From Catonia carolina (Eukaryota > Arthropoda > Insecta > Hemiptera > Achilidae), in contig JAQMRL010000008.1 of the NCBI GenBank assembly GCA_035578175.1, positions 6,052,883-6,116,882 of the forward strand: a stretch of 64,000 nucleotides of DNA, written 5' to 3'. A program made the translations under genes and the position numbers. The notes beneath the pieces are model-generated. The model did not search any database and was not told the DNA's origin. It worked only from the letters and a program-made list of their open reading frames with translations. Below, piece by piece: positions 20,398 through 31,462 of the stretch (the stretch's first letter is position 1; every line of letters begins with the position of its first letter).

Positions 20398-20999
20398 CTG
20401 GGTGATTCATTTAAAAGTAGCCCGCCGCTCCAGTAATTTTCATATGCTGTATTGGCAGCACTGATCACGATGTGATTGACTGGCCTTCATAGTACAATTT
20501 ATATTATTATTTAATTATTATATTATTATAGAGTACAATTTTTTCCAGCAAGATGGTGCAACATGTCACACATCTCGCCAGTCCCTATCTCATATCAATC
20601 AGGCTTTTCCCATGCGAGTTGTTAGTAAAGATTTGTGGCCTCCTCGTTCACCCGATTTTTTTCTATGGGGTTATTTAAAAGTAACTGATACCAAACAAAC
20701 CCCCGCAGTATACATGAGCTAAAGAATAACATCGTAACAGCCATTCAAGCTATAGATGTTTCCGTATTGCATCGTGTGTGCATTAATAACATTGAACGAG
20801 CGCAAAAATGTGTAAGCATTCAAGGACACCACTTTCAGCATCTACTGTAAAGGTGAAGTTGAAATTTGTATATAAATTTTAAATAAATATGTATAATTAT
20901 GTATTAAGTAATTCTATTTATTCATTTACTATTTGAATCCAACTGAGTGCCGAAGGCCGCTGTTAAATGCAGTGGGCTACTTTTAAATGAATCAACCTG
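20398..20999 (+). mobile_element. Tc1/mariner element, deletion derivative
   Basis: TA target duplications (20396-20397 and 21000-21001) flank inverted ends CTGGGTGATTCATTTAAAAG and the complement of CAGGTTGATTCATTTAAAAG, which share over 20 bp. The inside retains FFQQDGATCHTSRQ (second catalytic D) and LWPPRSPDFFLWGYLK with the third motif shortened. The N-terminal half is missing and stops are frequent downstream. The element is about 600 bp instead of about 1.3 kb. Confidence 0.8.
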
Positions 21000-21494
21000 T
21001 ACTTATTTCAGATGATTTAATAGGGCTTTATAGATAATAATCTTGTACTGCAAATGGCACGGAGTGTCGCATTCGTTTTAAGCATGCCACAGGGTGTAGC
21101 ATTAGAAATGTACACGGTGAAAAATGAACGGTGTATAGGTTAGCCAATCGTATTTTATTAAAAATGACTTTTAAATAATCCTTCCTGCCACCATTCCATC
21201 GTTCACTTCTTGACATATCATCCATCTAATGGAAAACTTGCGAATGTGCAAATTTTGCAAATATGAGTTTGGTTAGTGGATGCTGATGAATACAACCCAA
21301 CGCATGTTGTAGTAAACTCGCGAATACGTATCTTGTTCAATTAGAGAGATACAGCCTTTGTAAAGTTACGAAAATACACAAAGTGTGTTAAAGAAGAAAA
21401 GAAACCATTGAATTTGTTTTTTGCTCTCTTGTAAAACTGAGAATTTGCACATTCACAAGTTTACCATTGAATGGACAATATAATCCGTAATAAA

Positions 21495-21861
21495 AATTTT
21501 TAATTCCTCTTCTTCTTCATGTAGCATCTCCATTACGAAGGTGTGCTAGCATCATGGCAATCCTGACCTTGGAAACTGTAGCTCTAAATAGGTCGATGGA
21601 TGACAAATTAAACCACTCTCGCAGGTTCCGTAGCCAGGAGGTTCTTCTTCTTCCAACCGATCGTTTGCCCATAATCTTTCCCTGGATGACAAGATGAAGG
21701 ATTTCATATTTTGGACCTCTCAAGACATGGCTGAGGTACACCAGCTTTCTCTTCTTGATTTCGATCATCACTTCCATTCCCTTCTGCATCCTCCTTAGGA
21801 CTTCCATGTTTGTGACTCTCTCTGTCCAAGATATTTTGTGCATCCTTCTGTAAACCCACAT
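21495..21861 (-). pseudogene. Non-LTR RT C-terminal tail, 114-codon frame
   Basis: MWVYRRMHKISWTERVTNME, then VLRRMQKGMEVM, KRKLVYLSHVLRGPKYE and GKRSVGRRRTSWLRNLREWF are the standard tail of a widespread arthropod RT family (W.YRRM..I.W...V.N.EVLRRM). The frame ends at a stop after LRNGDAT. The 5' part with the polymerase is absent, as for a 5'-truncated LINE insertion. Confidence 0.8.
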
Positions 21862-21887
21862 CTCTCATCTCCCTGATCAAAAAGGGT

Positions 21888-22212
21888 GATTTAATTCCTA
21901 ATGTGTGTATATTACAATCGGTTTAATTTAAGAACAATAAACAACCCTACGACACAATATATGAGGATGATATGTAAATGAAGTGTAGTCTTGTACAGAA
22001 TTAGGCTGACAATTCCTGAGAAAGTAGAGTTAATTGAACCCCAACCATCAAAGTACACACATAAATACTGTATAGTGGATCATATAGGTAACTGAAAATC
22101 GATATAAAAGTAACTACCTTAACTACGATTTAAACCACGAACCTTGGTCTCCGAAAATAAGCTATTAAACAGCTGACTCACGACTATGTTACCACTGAAC
22201 CAACCCGGCGAG
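21888..22212 (-). repeat. SINE-A, full length but diverged
   Basis: The reversed copy runs from the tail near 21888 to ACCAACCCGGCGAGTT near 22212. It has more substitutions than any other full-length copy, including in the box-B region. Confidence 0.8.
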
Positions 22213-22792
22213 TTAACCTGCACAACTAACGCATTAAAAATCTTACAATATAATTATTCATAACCTGAAATAGTATACGTAACGCAATATAAGTTGACGA
22301 TCGTCAGCGAGAGTAAGAATGAACTATGCGAGAGATGGAAGTGCTACTATACGTACTTTTCTAAATACATCATAGCGACAGCTCTAACCATGACATCATG
22401 TTGTAGTTTTACTCTTACATTGATTTATTATGTGTACAACTATGTCGTTTTATAAACATCCCATTCTATTATTTATTGATTCTTAATAAATATCCTAAAT
22501 GATAAACATTCATTCTAAATAAGCCATAATACTAGACCTAAGCTATATTTAGTATCCTTTTTGATCATCAGCAGTAAACTGAATTACTGCACTCTGACAT
22601 TTGTAGTGATAGACTAGTTAGTCCGTGAGTTCTGTCGATCCGAGCTTATTATAGTGAGTAATATACTTGTTTTACAGTAATTTAAAAATTTTATTGTATT
22701 TTTAGGGTTAAAATATTTCATTATTTTCAGTAAAGTTATGTTACATTGCAGTTGAATTATAAACAGTTCACTTTCTTTAAATATTTACATAT
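22213..22792. other. AT-rich unique stretch
   Basis: No gene is seen. The word AAGTTGACGATCGTC (near 22290) has an inverted partner near 23347-23370, which may mean the palindrome to the right sits inside a larger rearranged unit. Confidence 0.35.
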
Positions 22793-22867
22793 TTCTATTT
22801 CATATAATGAATTAATACAATAATTTCACTAACCTTCTTTTTAAACTGCGTCACCTTTATTTCAATT

Positions 22868-22911
22868 TTCAGTTACACGTGTTTCGGTGGATCCACCATC
22901 ATCAGAGTAAA
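22868..22911 (-). ncRNA. Hammerhead ribozyme motif, minus-strand copy
   Basis: This is the mirror copy of 23086-23129. CTGATGA, stem II with GATC loop, GAAA and the C-ACGT-G stem III are intact. Two substitutions after the cleavage site (ACTGAA in place of AGTAAA) give one mismatch and one wobble in stem I. Confidence 0.6.
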
Positions 22912-23085
22912 TAACATATAATTGAAACTAAAAACATTATTTATTAAAAATCTATAGAAGATGATACATCTTCAGTCACTTGTATAAAATTTTATACAAG
23001 TGTACAGTTTTATACAAGTGACTGAAGATGTATCATCTTCTATAGATTTTTAATAAATAATGTTTTTAGTTTCAATTATATGTTA

Positions 23086-23129
23086 TTTACTCTGATGATG
23101 GTGGATCCACCGAAACACGTGTAAGTAAA
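23086..23129 (+). ncRNA. Hammerhead ribozyme motif (type I, minimal stem III)
   Basis: The order is TTTACT (stem I), CTGATGA at 23092-23098, stem II GGTG-GATC-CACC, GAAA at 23112-23115, stem III C-ACGT-G, then TA with predicted cleavage after 23123, then AGTAAA, which pairs perfectly with TTTACT. All catalytic-core bases of the hammerhead are present. One extra U (23099) stands between the CUGAUGA box and the first stem II pair. The ACGT loop makes CACGTG self-complementary, which favours the dimeric hammerheads reported for Penelope-like elements and retrozymes. No activity has been shown. Confidence 0.7.
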
Positions 23130-23204
23130 AATTAAAATAAAGGTGACGCAGTTTAAAAAGAAGGTTAGTGAAATTATTGTATTAATTCATTATATGAAAT
23201 AGAA

Positions 23205-23609
23205 TTACATAACTCCTTACTTATTTAGTGTAACGGGTCATGAAGTGAATTTTATTACGTAAGTGTTTGTGGTGGTTGATAGATGTGTTATGCTTTCGGG
23301 TTGGCTGATGTAAGTAGGATAAATAGTACACTGTCCTCCCACCGCATTATAGGCGCAATCGTCAACTTACTGCGCGTTACCAGTAATTTACATTTTTGAA
23401 AAATATTGCGAAGGAGACTAAATTTATATATTGTATACAAATGCAAACATACACACACTTAAATTTAGCACGTAATTACATAATTTATTATATTGTTAAC
23501 AACAATCTCAATAAAAAACAATTAAATATTTTATTATATAATAAAATAACAATGATAAAATACATTCATAACTTTTATAGCAAACATCAATTTATACATT
23601 ATATATATA
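23205..23609. other. AT-rich unique stretch
   Basis: A plus-strand open frame (23396-23740) shows no motif and crosses into the mariner end, so it is taken as chance. Confidence 0.4.
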
Positions 23610-24538
23610 CGAGGGGGGTACCCAAAAGTATCCGGAATAGCTCTGCTGTGGGCGGAGCTTGTGCAGTACAAATTCCCGCCACTAGGCTGCTTGTAGCGCT
23701 ACTCATTGCCAGTTCAATGCCATTTTGTTCGTTGATCTAGCTTGTTCTGTTCTCGTGCAGTGATTGTTCTCGCTAGTGCTGTTTTGTGCTCGTGTCGTTT
23801 TTCATGATGGCAAGTTTTAATGAACAACGTGCGGCTGTGAAATTTTGCTTCTTGCTCGGTAAAAACGCCGCGGAAACTGTTGTAATGTTGAACACAGCTT
23901 ACAAAGATGACGCTATTGGAAAAACCCAAGTGTACGAGTGGTTTTTGCGCTTTAAAAATGGCGACATGTCGATTGAGAACAAACCTCGTTCTGGACGACC
24001 GTCGACTTCCCGAACAGACGAAAATGTTGTGAAAGTGAAAGAAATTGTACGAACAGACCGACGACAGACCATTGACTTTTTATCTTTAAGTGTTAAGAAG
24101 ACTACAAAACAGCATTCGTCGTAAAAGACCTAATTTGTGGCAGACAGGGGACTGGTTTTTCCACCACGACAACGCGCCTGCACACACGGCAATCTCGGTT
24201 ACCCAGTTTTTGGCGAAAAACGGCATGGTTTTGCTACCACACGCACCGTACTCACCCGATCTGGCTCCGTGTGATTTTTTCTTGTTCCCACGCATGAAAC
24301 GGGGCATGAAAGGTCTCCGATTTAACAACGTTGATGATGTCAAGAAAAAAACGACGGATCAGCTGGCAGCCATCACTGAAGAGGATTACAAAAAATGTTT
24401 TGAACAGTGGAAGCACCAGTGGGACAAATGTATTAGTTGTAATGGAGAGTATTTTGAAGGGGATAAGGTTCTTTTGTAAAAAAATTAAAAATAAATAGTT
24501 TTAAAAAATAATTCCGGTTTCTTTTGGGTACCCCCTCG
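23610..24538 (+). mobile_element. Mariner (DD34D) element with one internal deletion
   Basis: TA target duplications (23608-23609, 24539-24540) flank TIRs beginning CGAGGGGGGTACCCAAAAG on the left and the complement of CGAGGGGGTACCCAAAAG on the right. At 929 bp it is shorter than a complete mariner (about 1.3 kb), with the missing part in the middle of the gene. Both coding ends remain readable. It is the best-preserved mariner end pair here and donates the sequence found in the palindromic MITE at 32858-33186. Confidence 0.9.
23804..24479 (+). pseudogene. Mariner transposase, internally deleted
   Basis: The start MMASFNEQRAAVKFCFLLGK and the sequence to WFLRFKNGDMSIENKPRSGR (HTH region) are open to 24124. 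After the deletion the frame shifts and reads TGDWFFHHDNAPAHTAISVT, then YSPDLAPCDFFLFPRM, ending WDKCISCNGEYFEGDKVLL. Thirty-four residues separate HHD and APCD aspartates, the DD34D signature. The first catalytic aspartate region and about 120 residues are missing. Confidence 0.85.
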
Positions 24539-24540
24539 TA

Positions 24541-24794
24541 TAATTTTGTTTTATATAATTCATACACAATTTACAATTGGGACATTGTTTTACAGTAAAT
24601 TTCCTGTACTGATATTATATTATAAACATTAAATTTTAAAGAAATATCTTTAAAATTTCAAACATATTTAAAGGAAAATGTATCTGATTAATATTGGGCA
24701 GTATTATAATGGTTTTATATCGATAGAGAATAAAATTCAGACATAAATTTTATTATATTTACTTTTATTACCTGTGTGTCTAAAATCGAGTGAT
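24541..24794. other. AT-rich stretch, nothing recognised
   Basis: No open frame, repeat match or motif is seen. Confidence 0.4.
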
Positions 24795-25360
24795 TAACTA
24801 AGAAAGATCAAGAAAGCTGGTCTAAGAGATGCAAAGAAATTTGAGAGAAAGATCCTCGGCAAAATAATAGATCTGAAGATAAAGTAGATGAACAGTATAG
24901 TATAGGTTAGAAGGACTAAAAGAACTGCACAAGAAAAATGAGTGATTAGAAAAAGAAAACCCACAGGGTTGGTCTAAAGGTAAAGTCGTTGCCAAAATCA
25001 GCTGTTTAACAGCTGATTTTCGGAGACGAAGGGTTCGGGTTCAAATCCTAGTAAAGGTAGTTACTTTTATACGGATTTAAGTGCTATACAGTGGTTACTT
25101 TGATGGTTGGGGTTCAATTAACCATACTCTCTTAGGACTGGTCGGCCTGAGTCTGTACAAGACTACACCTCATTTACACGTCATATATATCATCCTCATC
25201 TCATTGGGTCACGGGGTTGCTTATTGTTCTAAATTGAACAGAATGCAACGTACACATATTAGGGATTAAAAAAAAAAAAAGAAAAGAAAAAGAAGACTAA
25301 ATTTTACGGATACCTGTATAGAATCGATGACAAATGGTTGACAAAACAAATTTTTAGGAT
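24795..25360 (+). pseudogene. Non-LTR RT tail interrupted by SINE-A
   Basis: Before the SINE the frames give KFERKILGKIIDLK, matching the K.ERKILRKILGP landmark of RT tails. After it come KTKFYGYLYRIDDKWLTKQI and FRM, matching the R(R/K)..F.GHL.R.....LT landmark. The two halves flank the SINE-A at 24958-25280 and belong to one older remnant. Confidence 0.55.
24958..25280 (+). mobile_element. SINE-A, full length
   Basis: Head CCACAGGGTTGGTCTAAAGG, box-B-like GGGTTCAAATCC and complete body are present, with a deletion near 25098. It ends in a long A run. It is inserted in the RT remnant above. Confidence 0.85.
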
Positions 25361-25512
25361 GGCCACGTCCATAGCACAGTGGTAACACGCTAGCCTACAA
25401 CATGGAGGTTCCAGGTTCGATTTCCGTCTAGGGTCTAGAAATTTCCACAAGTTATATAAGCCACCGTAGTTGCTAAGAATCAAGCTGTAAAATTTATGCA
25501 AAACTAAAAAAA
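25354..25512 (+). repeat. SINE-E copy
   Basis: It begins near ATGGCCACGTCCATAGCACA and has GTGGTAACACGCTAGCC (box-A side) and GGTTCGATTTCC (box B), then a body with GTAGTTGCTAAGAATCAAGC and an A tail. Other copies lie at 31860, 44687 and 52976. Confidence 0.7.
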
Positions 25513-26450
25513 AAATCTGGTGTGAAACACTCACACAATTTTCTCTTGCCAATGTAAATAATTAATAATAAACCTAACATTAGTAATAAAACATTAGAAA
25601 TAAACAAAACACTAACCTCAAAAACATAACCTTATTTTAATCATGAGTGAATGACGCAAAATGACAATCGAACTCAGTTTGGTTAAAAAATACGGAAAAT
25701 CACGCTTTCACACTAAACTAGGCTCTGTAGAGAAAAATTCTTTAAATAAAAGTTGTAGATCTTTTAATTTCCTATAAATTTTATTATATACACTTTTGTC
25801 GTAAAATGCGTACTAAAGCCGAAATCTTAAAAAGATCGATTTTTCACACGTTTTCGTGAGAACAAATCAGAAAATCGCTAATTACTGCTAAACTAAGCGT
25901 TATACAAAAAAATGTTTGAAATAAAAGTTGTAGGATTTTTAATTCTCTACAGCTTTTGTTATATAAATTTTTGCGCTAAAATGCATATTAAAGCCGTAAT
26001 CTTAAAAAAACAACGTTTTTACGTGAAAACAGCCTCACCAAGAATTTCAGCAAACATGGCGCCTACCCTATCTTGTAGAGAATAAAAAATTGAATAAACC
26101 AGGCGATTTTTAAAAAAATCGTAGGACCAGTTTTTGAGAAAATCGAAAAAAAGTGAAAAATTACACGAATAAACTACTACTTCCGGTGTCAACCGGAAGT
26201 AGTAGTTTTGATGAAAATGTTCGTGTCGGGTCCGGTAGTGGTATGTAACTTAAGTTTCAAGTTTCAAGTTCGTACGATGTTCCGTTCTTGAGATATTCTG
26301 TTCACACACAGACCAATCGGTAAAAACATGTTTTTTGGGTTCAGGGGGTCTGAAAACGTATAGATCCGGCGAAAACTCAATTTTTTTAAAATCGACATGA
26401 AAACAATACTTTCCTTCCTATATATTCATATAGGCAAGAGAAAGTAAAAA
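25513..26450 (+). repeat. HL-1, full length, with a hairpin mutation
   Basis: Both ends and the terminal stem-loop are intact, but the CA tract is minimal. At 26165-26203 the usual single word for the CTTCCGG region is replaced by a 16-bp perfect inverted pair around TGTCAA, absent from every other copy. Confidence 0.85.
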
Positions 26451-27385
26451 TTTAGACACAAATCGATAATAGTCCTTATCAGATAAATAGTTTAAAAAAG
26501 TCAAAAAAGTTCATAAGTTCAAAAAAGATAAAAGTTCAAAAAGAAAGGATATCTTAAGAAAACTGGAATAAACCATGAAAACTTAATAAAATTAACCAAA
26601 TTCAAACAACTAATAAAAACAGAACAGGACATTAACCAAATATTTTTTTAAATATAATACATCAACTGTTTAATAAATTTGACTCTGTAGAGAAATGGAT
26701 TACCGATTCACCCTTTGATGGTAATCCAAAAATAAATCCAGACAAAGAGATCAAAAGAAATAATGGAAAATACTATATATGGCAGTATAAAATACAACTG
26801 AGATCTACTACAGAGAAAAATCATCACAAATTATATTTAAATACACCATCTGGCATTCGGGGCAGCCCATTCAGTCAGCTGGTAGAAAGTCACTATTATT
26901 TTTGTTAAGTAACATCAGTCAGGCAAGTGACTTTGTATAGTGACCAACTGACACCCGTAAGTAATTACATGCTAGAAATTAAACAATTGTGTTTACTAGT
27001 TAGAAAGCATGAACTTGTAAGTAATTATATATATAAGTAAACAATTACCACTAAAGTATTAACTTATAAGAAAGCATAAACTTGTAAGTACTTACTCGTA
27101 AGAAAATGAATACTCGTGTGTGTATTTACTACACACAAGTTGATTATAACTTAATATACAGTCCAGGAAAATTCTTACATTATATTTTTCTTTATTTTTA
27201 AAAAAATTTACTTTGGTAAACATTTATAGTAATATAATATAATATACAATTTTAATAATACTTTTATATAAACAATGACGACACTGACAATAAACATATA
27301 ATATTATAATATTAATTGCACATCATTATTACTAGGTATTATATTTGTAATGTTAACATTAAATAAAATATAATAATTGTATGTA
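26451..27385. other. AT-rich stretch with a SINE-like fragment
   Basis: The segment 26865-26946 (CAGTCAGCTGGTAGAAAGTC to GTGACCAACTGACACC) matches 62293-62400, so it is part of a dispersed repeat. From 26950 to 27120 the word ACTTGTAAGTA recurs in AT-rich context. No gene is seen. Confidence 0.5.
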
Positions 27386-28293
27386 CGAGGCGTGTTCAGA
27401 AATTAAGTACAGTTTTTAAAAAAAAACAAGTAAAACAATTTATTTTCAACACAATTTTATTTCTACATGAAAGCCCAAACCTTAAACTATTTTTCGACAT
27501 AGTTTCCACCGATTTTCAAACACTTGTCGTAGCGGGTGATCAATTTGTCTATACGCTCTTCGTAGAAGGTTCCCGCCACTGATGTGCACAAAACCAAGAG
27601 ACTCAGATTTTTTAAACAAATTTGTGACAGGTGATGAATCTTAGGTCCGTCATGTCACACCGGAATCTAAACAGCAGTCAATGGAGTGGCGACACACGCA
27701 ATCCCCGAAAAAAAAAATTCAAGACGACAATGTCTGCACAAAAAATCATGTGCACTGTCTTTTGGGATCGGAAAGGTGTTTTGCTGATTGATTTTCTCCC
27801 AAGAGGTGAAACCATTAATGCGGCAAGGTATTGCGAAACCTTAAGAAAACTAAGGCGGGCAATTCAAAACAAACGAAGAGGAATGCTCAGTAACGGAATT
27901 GTGTTGCTCCATGACAATGCTCGGCCCCATACCGCTGGTGACACTCAAACATTGGTTTGACAATTTCACTGTTCGATCACCCGCCCTACAGCCCGGACTT
28001 GGCACCGTCTGACTACCACTTGTTCCTGCACATGAAGCGTGAGCTAAGCGGCCAACGCTTTGAAACTGACGATGAAGTGAAAACTGCCTACATTCGTTGG
28101 CGGGAACCTTCTACGAAGAGGGTATAGACAAATTGATCACCCGCTACGACAAGTGTTTGAACATCGATGGAAACTATGTCGAAAAATAGTTTAAGGTTTG
28201 GGCTTTCATGTAAAAATAAAGTTGGGTTGAAAAAAAATTGTTTTACTCGTTTTTTTTTTTTTAAAACGGTACTTACTTTCTGAACACGCCTCG
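27386..28293 (+). mobile_element. Foldback mariner: 5' end replaced by inverted 3' end
   Basis: TA duplications (27384-27385, 28294-28295) flank CGAGGCGTGTTCAGAAA and its inverted partner. The first 200 bp (27386-27585) are the reverse complement of the last 200 bp, including the antisense C-terminal coding end ATAGTTTCCACCG and so on. The rest is a sense but truncated mariner. The terminal repeats are therefore about 190 bp instead of 30. Confidence 0.85.
27586..28190 (+). pseudogene. Mariner transposase, 5'-truncated, frameshifted
   Basis: FVTGDES (first catalytic D region) is followed by HVTPESKQQSMEWRHT in one frame. The frame 27631-27960 then gives VFWDRKGVLLIDFLPRGETI and VLLHDNARPHTA (second D). 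After a shift, DHPPYSPDLAPSDYHLFLHM supplies the third D, and the C-terminus ends NYVEK with a stop at about 28188. The whole N-terminal DNA-binding region is missing. Confidence 0.85.
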
Positions 28294-29262
28294 TATTATA
28301 TAAATCAGGTGTTTATAAAATTCACAGCAACATTTCAGGAGCTGATTTTACGAAAAATTCATTAACATATTATTAAGAAACACTTTTTTTTAGCAAGAAT
28401 TGGCTAGGGAAAGATTTAAGTTCCTTCAGTACCTAATAACATGAAACTGTACTGGAAATTTTAAAAAAAATAAATTACGGGGAACATTTTGTGGTTAAAA
28501 TGATTTTTAACTTTTTGATTTAAATAATTATCAAAACAATTTCGGTTAAGCAAAGTTTTACTATATAAATAACAAATATTGTGCATCTTAGAATTAAGTA
28601 AATAAATAATAAACCCGTACGATTTAACAGAAAAATTCAAAATAAGAGGTCGTTCACAAATAAATTATTTTGTTCGTTCCATAAAAATCAAGCGAAAAAA
28701 AAATCAGCTTGACAACAAAAAAACACACAGGGTAAATTAACAAAAAAACATTGACTAATTGAACAAATCTATTAAATATAATAAAATTTAGGCCACTGAA
28801 TCCACCGCACACAAACATTCACGTAATATATATATATTATATACATACATAAAAATATAAATACATTTTTATTTCTCATAAATACATAAGTTAACACACA
28901 TCAATAAACTGATGAATTTAACAACAAATATTTTTATAGATATAAATTGATTAATTAAATTACATTAATATTAATTAATACACACATACATTTACAGATT
29001 AATTTACAAAGTTTAATTTTTGTCATAAAAAAAAATACATCCAGTCAATGAAATTGCAAATTTTTGTTTTAAAAACAGTTTTATTTTTAAACAATATTAT
29101 CATTAATTATTACTTTAGTAAAAATGTAAAAACTAGGAAAATATTCAACAGGAATTTCTGAAGGGGGTACTGGGCTGTACAACGTGGAAAACAAAGAAAA
29201 TTATAGGATTCACACAAAAACGTAAATGTAAGCACAAAACTATAGAGTTGTTTTACATCTTG
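28294..29262. other. AT-rich unique stretch
   Basis: Nearly 1 kb of A/T-dominated sequence with runs such as ATATATATATTATATAC near 28828. No gene or dispersed repeat is recognised. Confidence 0.45.
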
Positions 29263-30178
29263 AAAAATCTGGTGTGAAACACTCACACAACTTTCTCTTG
29301 CCAATGCAAATAATTAATAATAAACCTAACAGTATTAATAAAATATTAGAAATAAAACTAACCTCAAAAACATAACCTTATTTTAATCATGAGTGAATGA
29401 CGCAAAATGAAAATCGAACTCAATTTGGCTTAAAAAAAAAAACGGAAAATCACTCTTTCACGCTAACACTAGGCTCTGTAGAGAAAAATTCTCTAAATAA
29501 AAGTTGTAGATCTCTTAATTTTCTATAAATTTTATTATATACACTTTTGTCGTGAAGTGCATACTAAGGCCGAAATCTTAAAAAAATCGATTTTGCACTC
29601 GTTTTCGTGAGAAAAAAACAGAAAATCACTAATTACCGCTAAACTAAGCGTTATACAAAAAAATGTTTGAAATAAAAGTTGTAGGTTTTCAAATTCTCTA
29701 CAACTTTTATTATATAAATTTTTGCTCTAAAATTAATATTAAAGCCGTAATCTTAAAAAAACTTTTTTTACGTAAAAACACCCTCACCAAGAATTTCAGC
29801 AAACATGGCGCCTACCCTATCTTTTAGAGAATAAAAAATTAAGTAAATGAGGCGATTTTAAAAAAAATTTTAATAAAAAAAAGTGAAAAATTACACGAAT
29901 AAACTACTACTTCCGGTTGACCGATTTTGATGAAAATGTTCGTATCGGGTCCGGTAGTGGTATGTAACTTAAGTTTCAAGTTTCAAGTTCGTGCGATGTT
30001 CCGTTCTTGAGATATTCTGTTCACACACACACACACACAGACCAATTGCTAAAAACATGTTTTTTGGGTTCAGGGGGTCTGAAAACGTATAGATCCGGTG
30101 AAGAGTGGATTTCTTAAAATCGACATGAAAACAATACTTTCCTTCCTATATATTCATATAGGCAAGAGAAAGTAAAAA
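29263..30178 (+). repeat. HL-1, full length
   Basis: Both ends, the terminal stem-loop and a CA tract (30020-30038) are present. A small deletion removes part of the word GTAGGACCAGTTTTTGAG near 29868. Confidence 0.85.
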
Positions 30179-30511
30179 AGCGTGATTGATGAAAAATAAC
30201 AAATTAACATAATGAGTGAGAGAGCATTGTATGAATAATAATAATAATACCACAAGGTACACGATTACTATAAATTATTCTTTGAACAGTTAATTACATG
30301 CATAAATTAACAGAATAACTAAATTAAAACATTAAAAAATTAATATCAATAAATTATCTTGTTCTTAAATAAAAATTTATTAAAGCTTACATCCGACATG
30401 TACAGATAAAAAGTAACCTCTCTTTAGTTCGGACAGACCTAACCTACAATAAACTCTCAATTATGCGCGGCCGGTTTATCAGCGGTGCCTACAGTAAAAC
30501 ATTTTATGTAT
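30179..30511. other. AT-rich stretch
   Basis: No gene is seen; AATAATAATAATA lies near 30235. Confidence 0.4.
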
Positions 30512-31462
30512 AAAAATCTGGTGTGAAACACACACAACTTTCTCTTGCCAATGCAAATAATTATGATGGGAGTCAACCACCTTACTTCATGCAGATCACT
30601 ATTTAAAGAGCTGCAATTGCTCACAGTTCCTTCTTTGTACATTTTTGAAGTGATAATTTACGTAAAGAAAAATACCTTTTTACAGAATTTAGATGTTCAC
30701 AACCACTACACAAGAAACAGAATCGATTATTATGTTGCTAATCACAACACTAAATTGTTTGAACAAAAACCAACTTATGCAGGTAGAAAATACATCAATA
30801 AATTGCTTCAAGGTTTAAAAAGTTGTGACAATTTAAGTCATTTTAAAAAAAGCTAAAACAATATTTGATTGATGAAACATTTTACAGTGTGCACGAATTC
30901 CTTTCTAAATAGTTTTGGTATTTAACTTTAATTAAACAAATATTGTGTACAATTTGATACAAAGGGGTTCATGACAAGCCTGCTGACTTAAGCAGTGGCA
31001 TGAGGAAATTATTGGTAAGTGATGAATTTATCATTGTGTTTGGTTTTTTTTTTATTATTTATTGTGTGTGATATTTAATTCAATAGGGTTCATGACAAGC
31101 CTACTGAAGTAAGCAGTAGCAAAAACAATTTTTGGTGGTAAGTGATAAATTTATCATTGGTGATAAACTTTCAGTTTATCAGTTTTATCTTGACATGTCC
31201 TATACTCCCTTTGGAGTCTCCAGGATGAAAAAAAAACAATATTTTAATCATGAGTGAAAAACACCAAATGAAAATCGACCTCAGTTTGGCTTCAAAATAC
31301 GGAAAATCACTCTTTCACACTAAACTAGCCTCTGTAGAGAAAAAAATGCTTGAAATAAAAATTGTAGAACTTTTAATTTCCTATAAATTTGATTATATAC
31401 TATTTTGTCGTAAAATGCGTACTAAGGCCAAAATCTTACAAAAAAATCAATTTTTCACATGA
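30512..31462 (+). repeat. HL-1 fragment split by a LINE tail
   Basis: The left end (30512-30562) and an interior piece (31237-31462, from TTTTAATCATGAGTGAAAA) flank the family-F LINE tail. The right half of the element is absent. Confidence 0.75.
30563..31236 (+). pseudogene. Non-LTR 3' end (family F), plus strand
   Basis: The frame 30545-30856 reads VNHLTSCRSLFKELQLLTVP, SLYIFEVIIYVKKN, HNHYTRNRIDYYVANHNTKL and SHFKKS with a stop, the same RT tail as 10905-11480. The 3' UTR holds a 120-bp tandem pair (words GGGTTCATGACAAGCCT at 30965 and 31087) and ends TTGGAGTCTCCAGGATG plus an A run at 31227-31236. This is the most complete 3' UTR of the family here. Confidence 0.8.

Larger units (their letters stand above)
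22793..23204. repeat. 412-bp near-perfect palindrome with ribozyme arms
   Basis: Two 197-bp arms (22793-22989 and 23008-23204) are inverted copies with only a few mismatches and no indels, separated by an 18-bp spacer. Each arm carries CTGATGA, a hairpin and GAAAC in hammerhead order. The arm sequence also occurs once, diverged, at 15020-15150. Inverted or tandem terminal repeats with hammerhead ribozymes are characteristic of Penelope-like retroelements; no RT or GIY-YIG frame accompanies this one. Confidence 0.85.
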
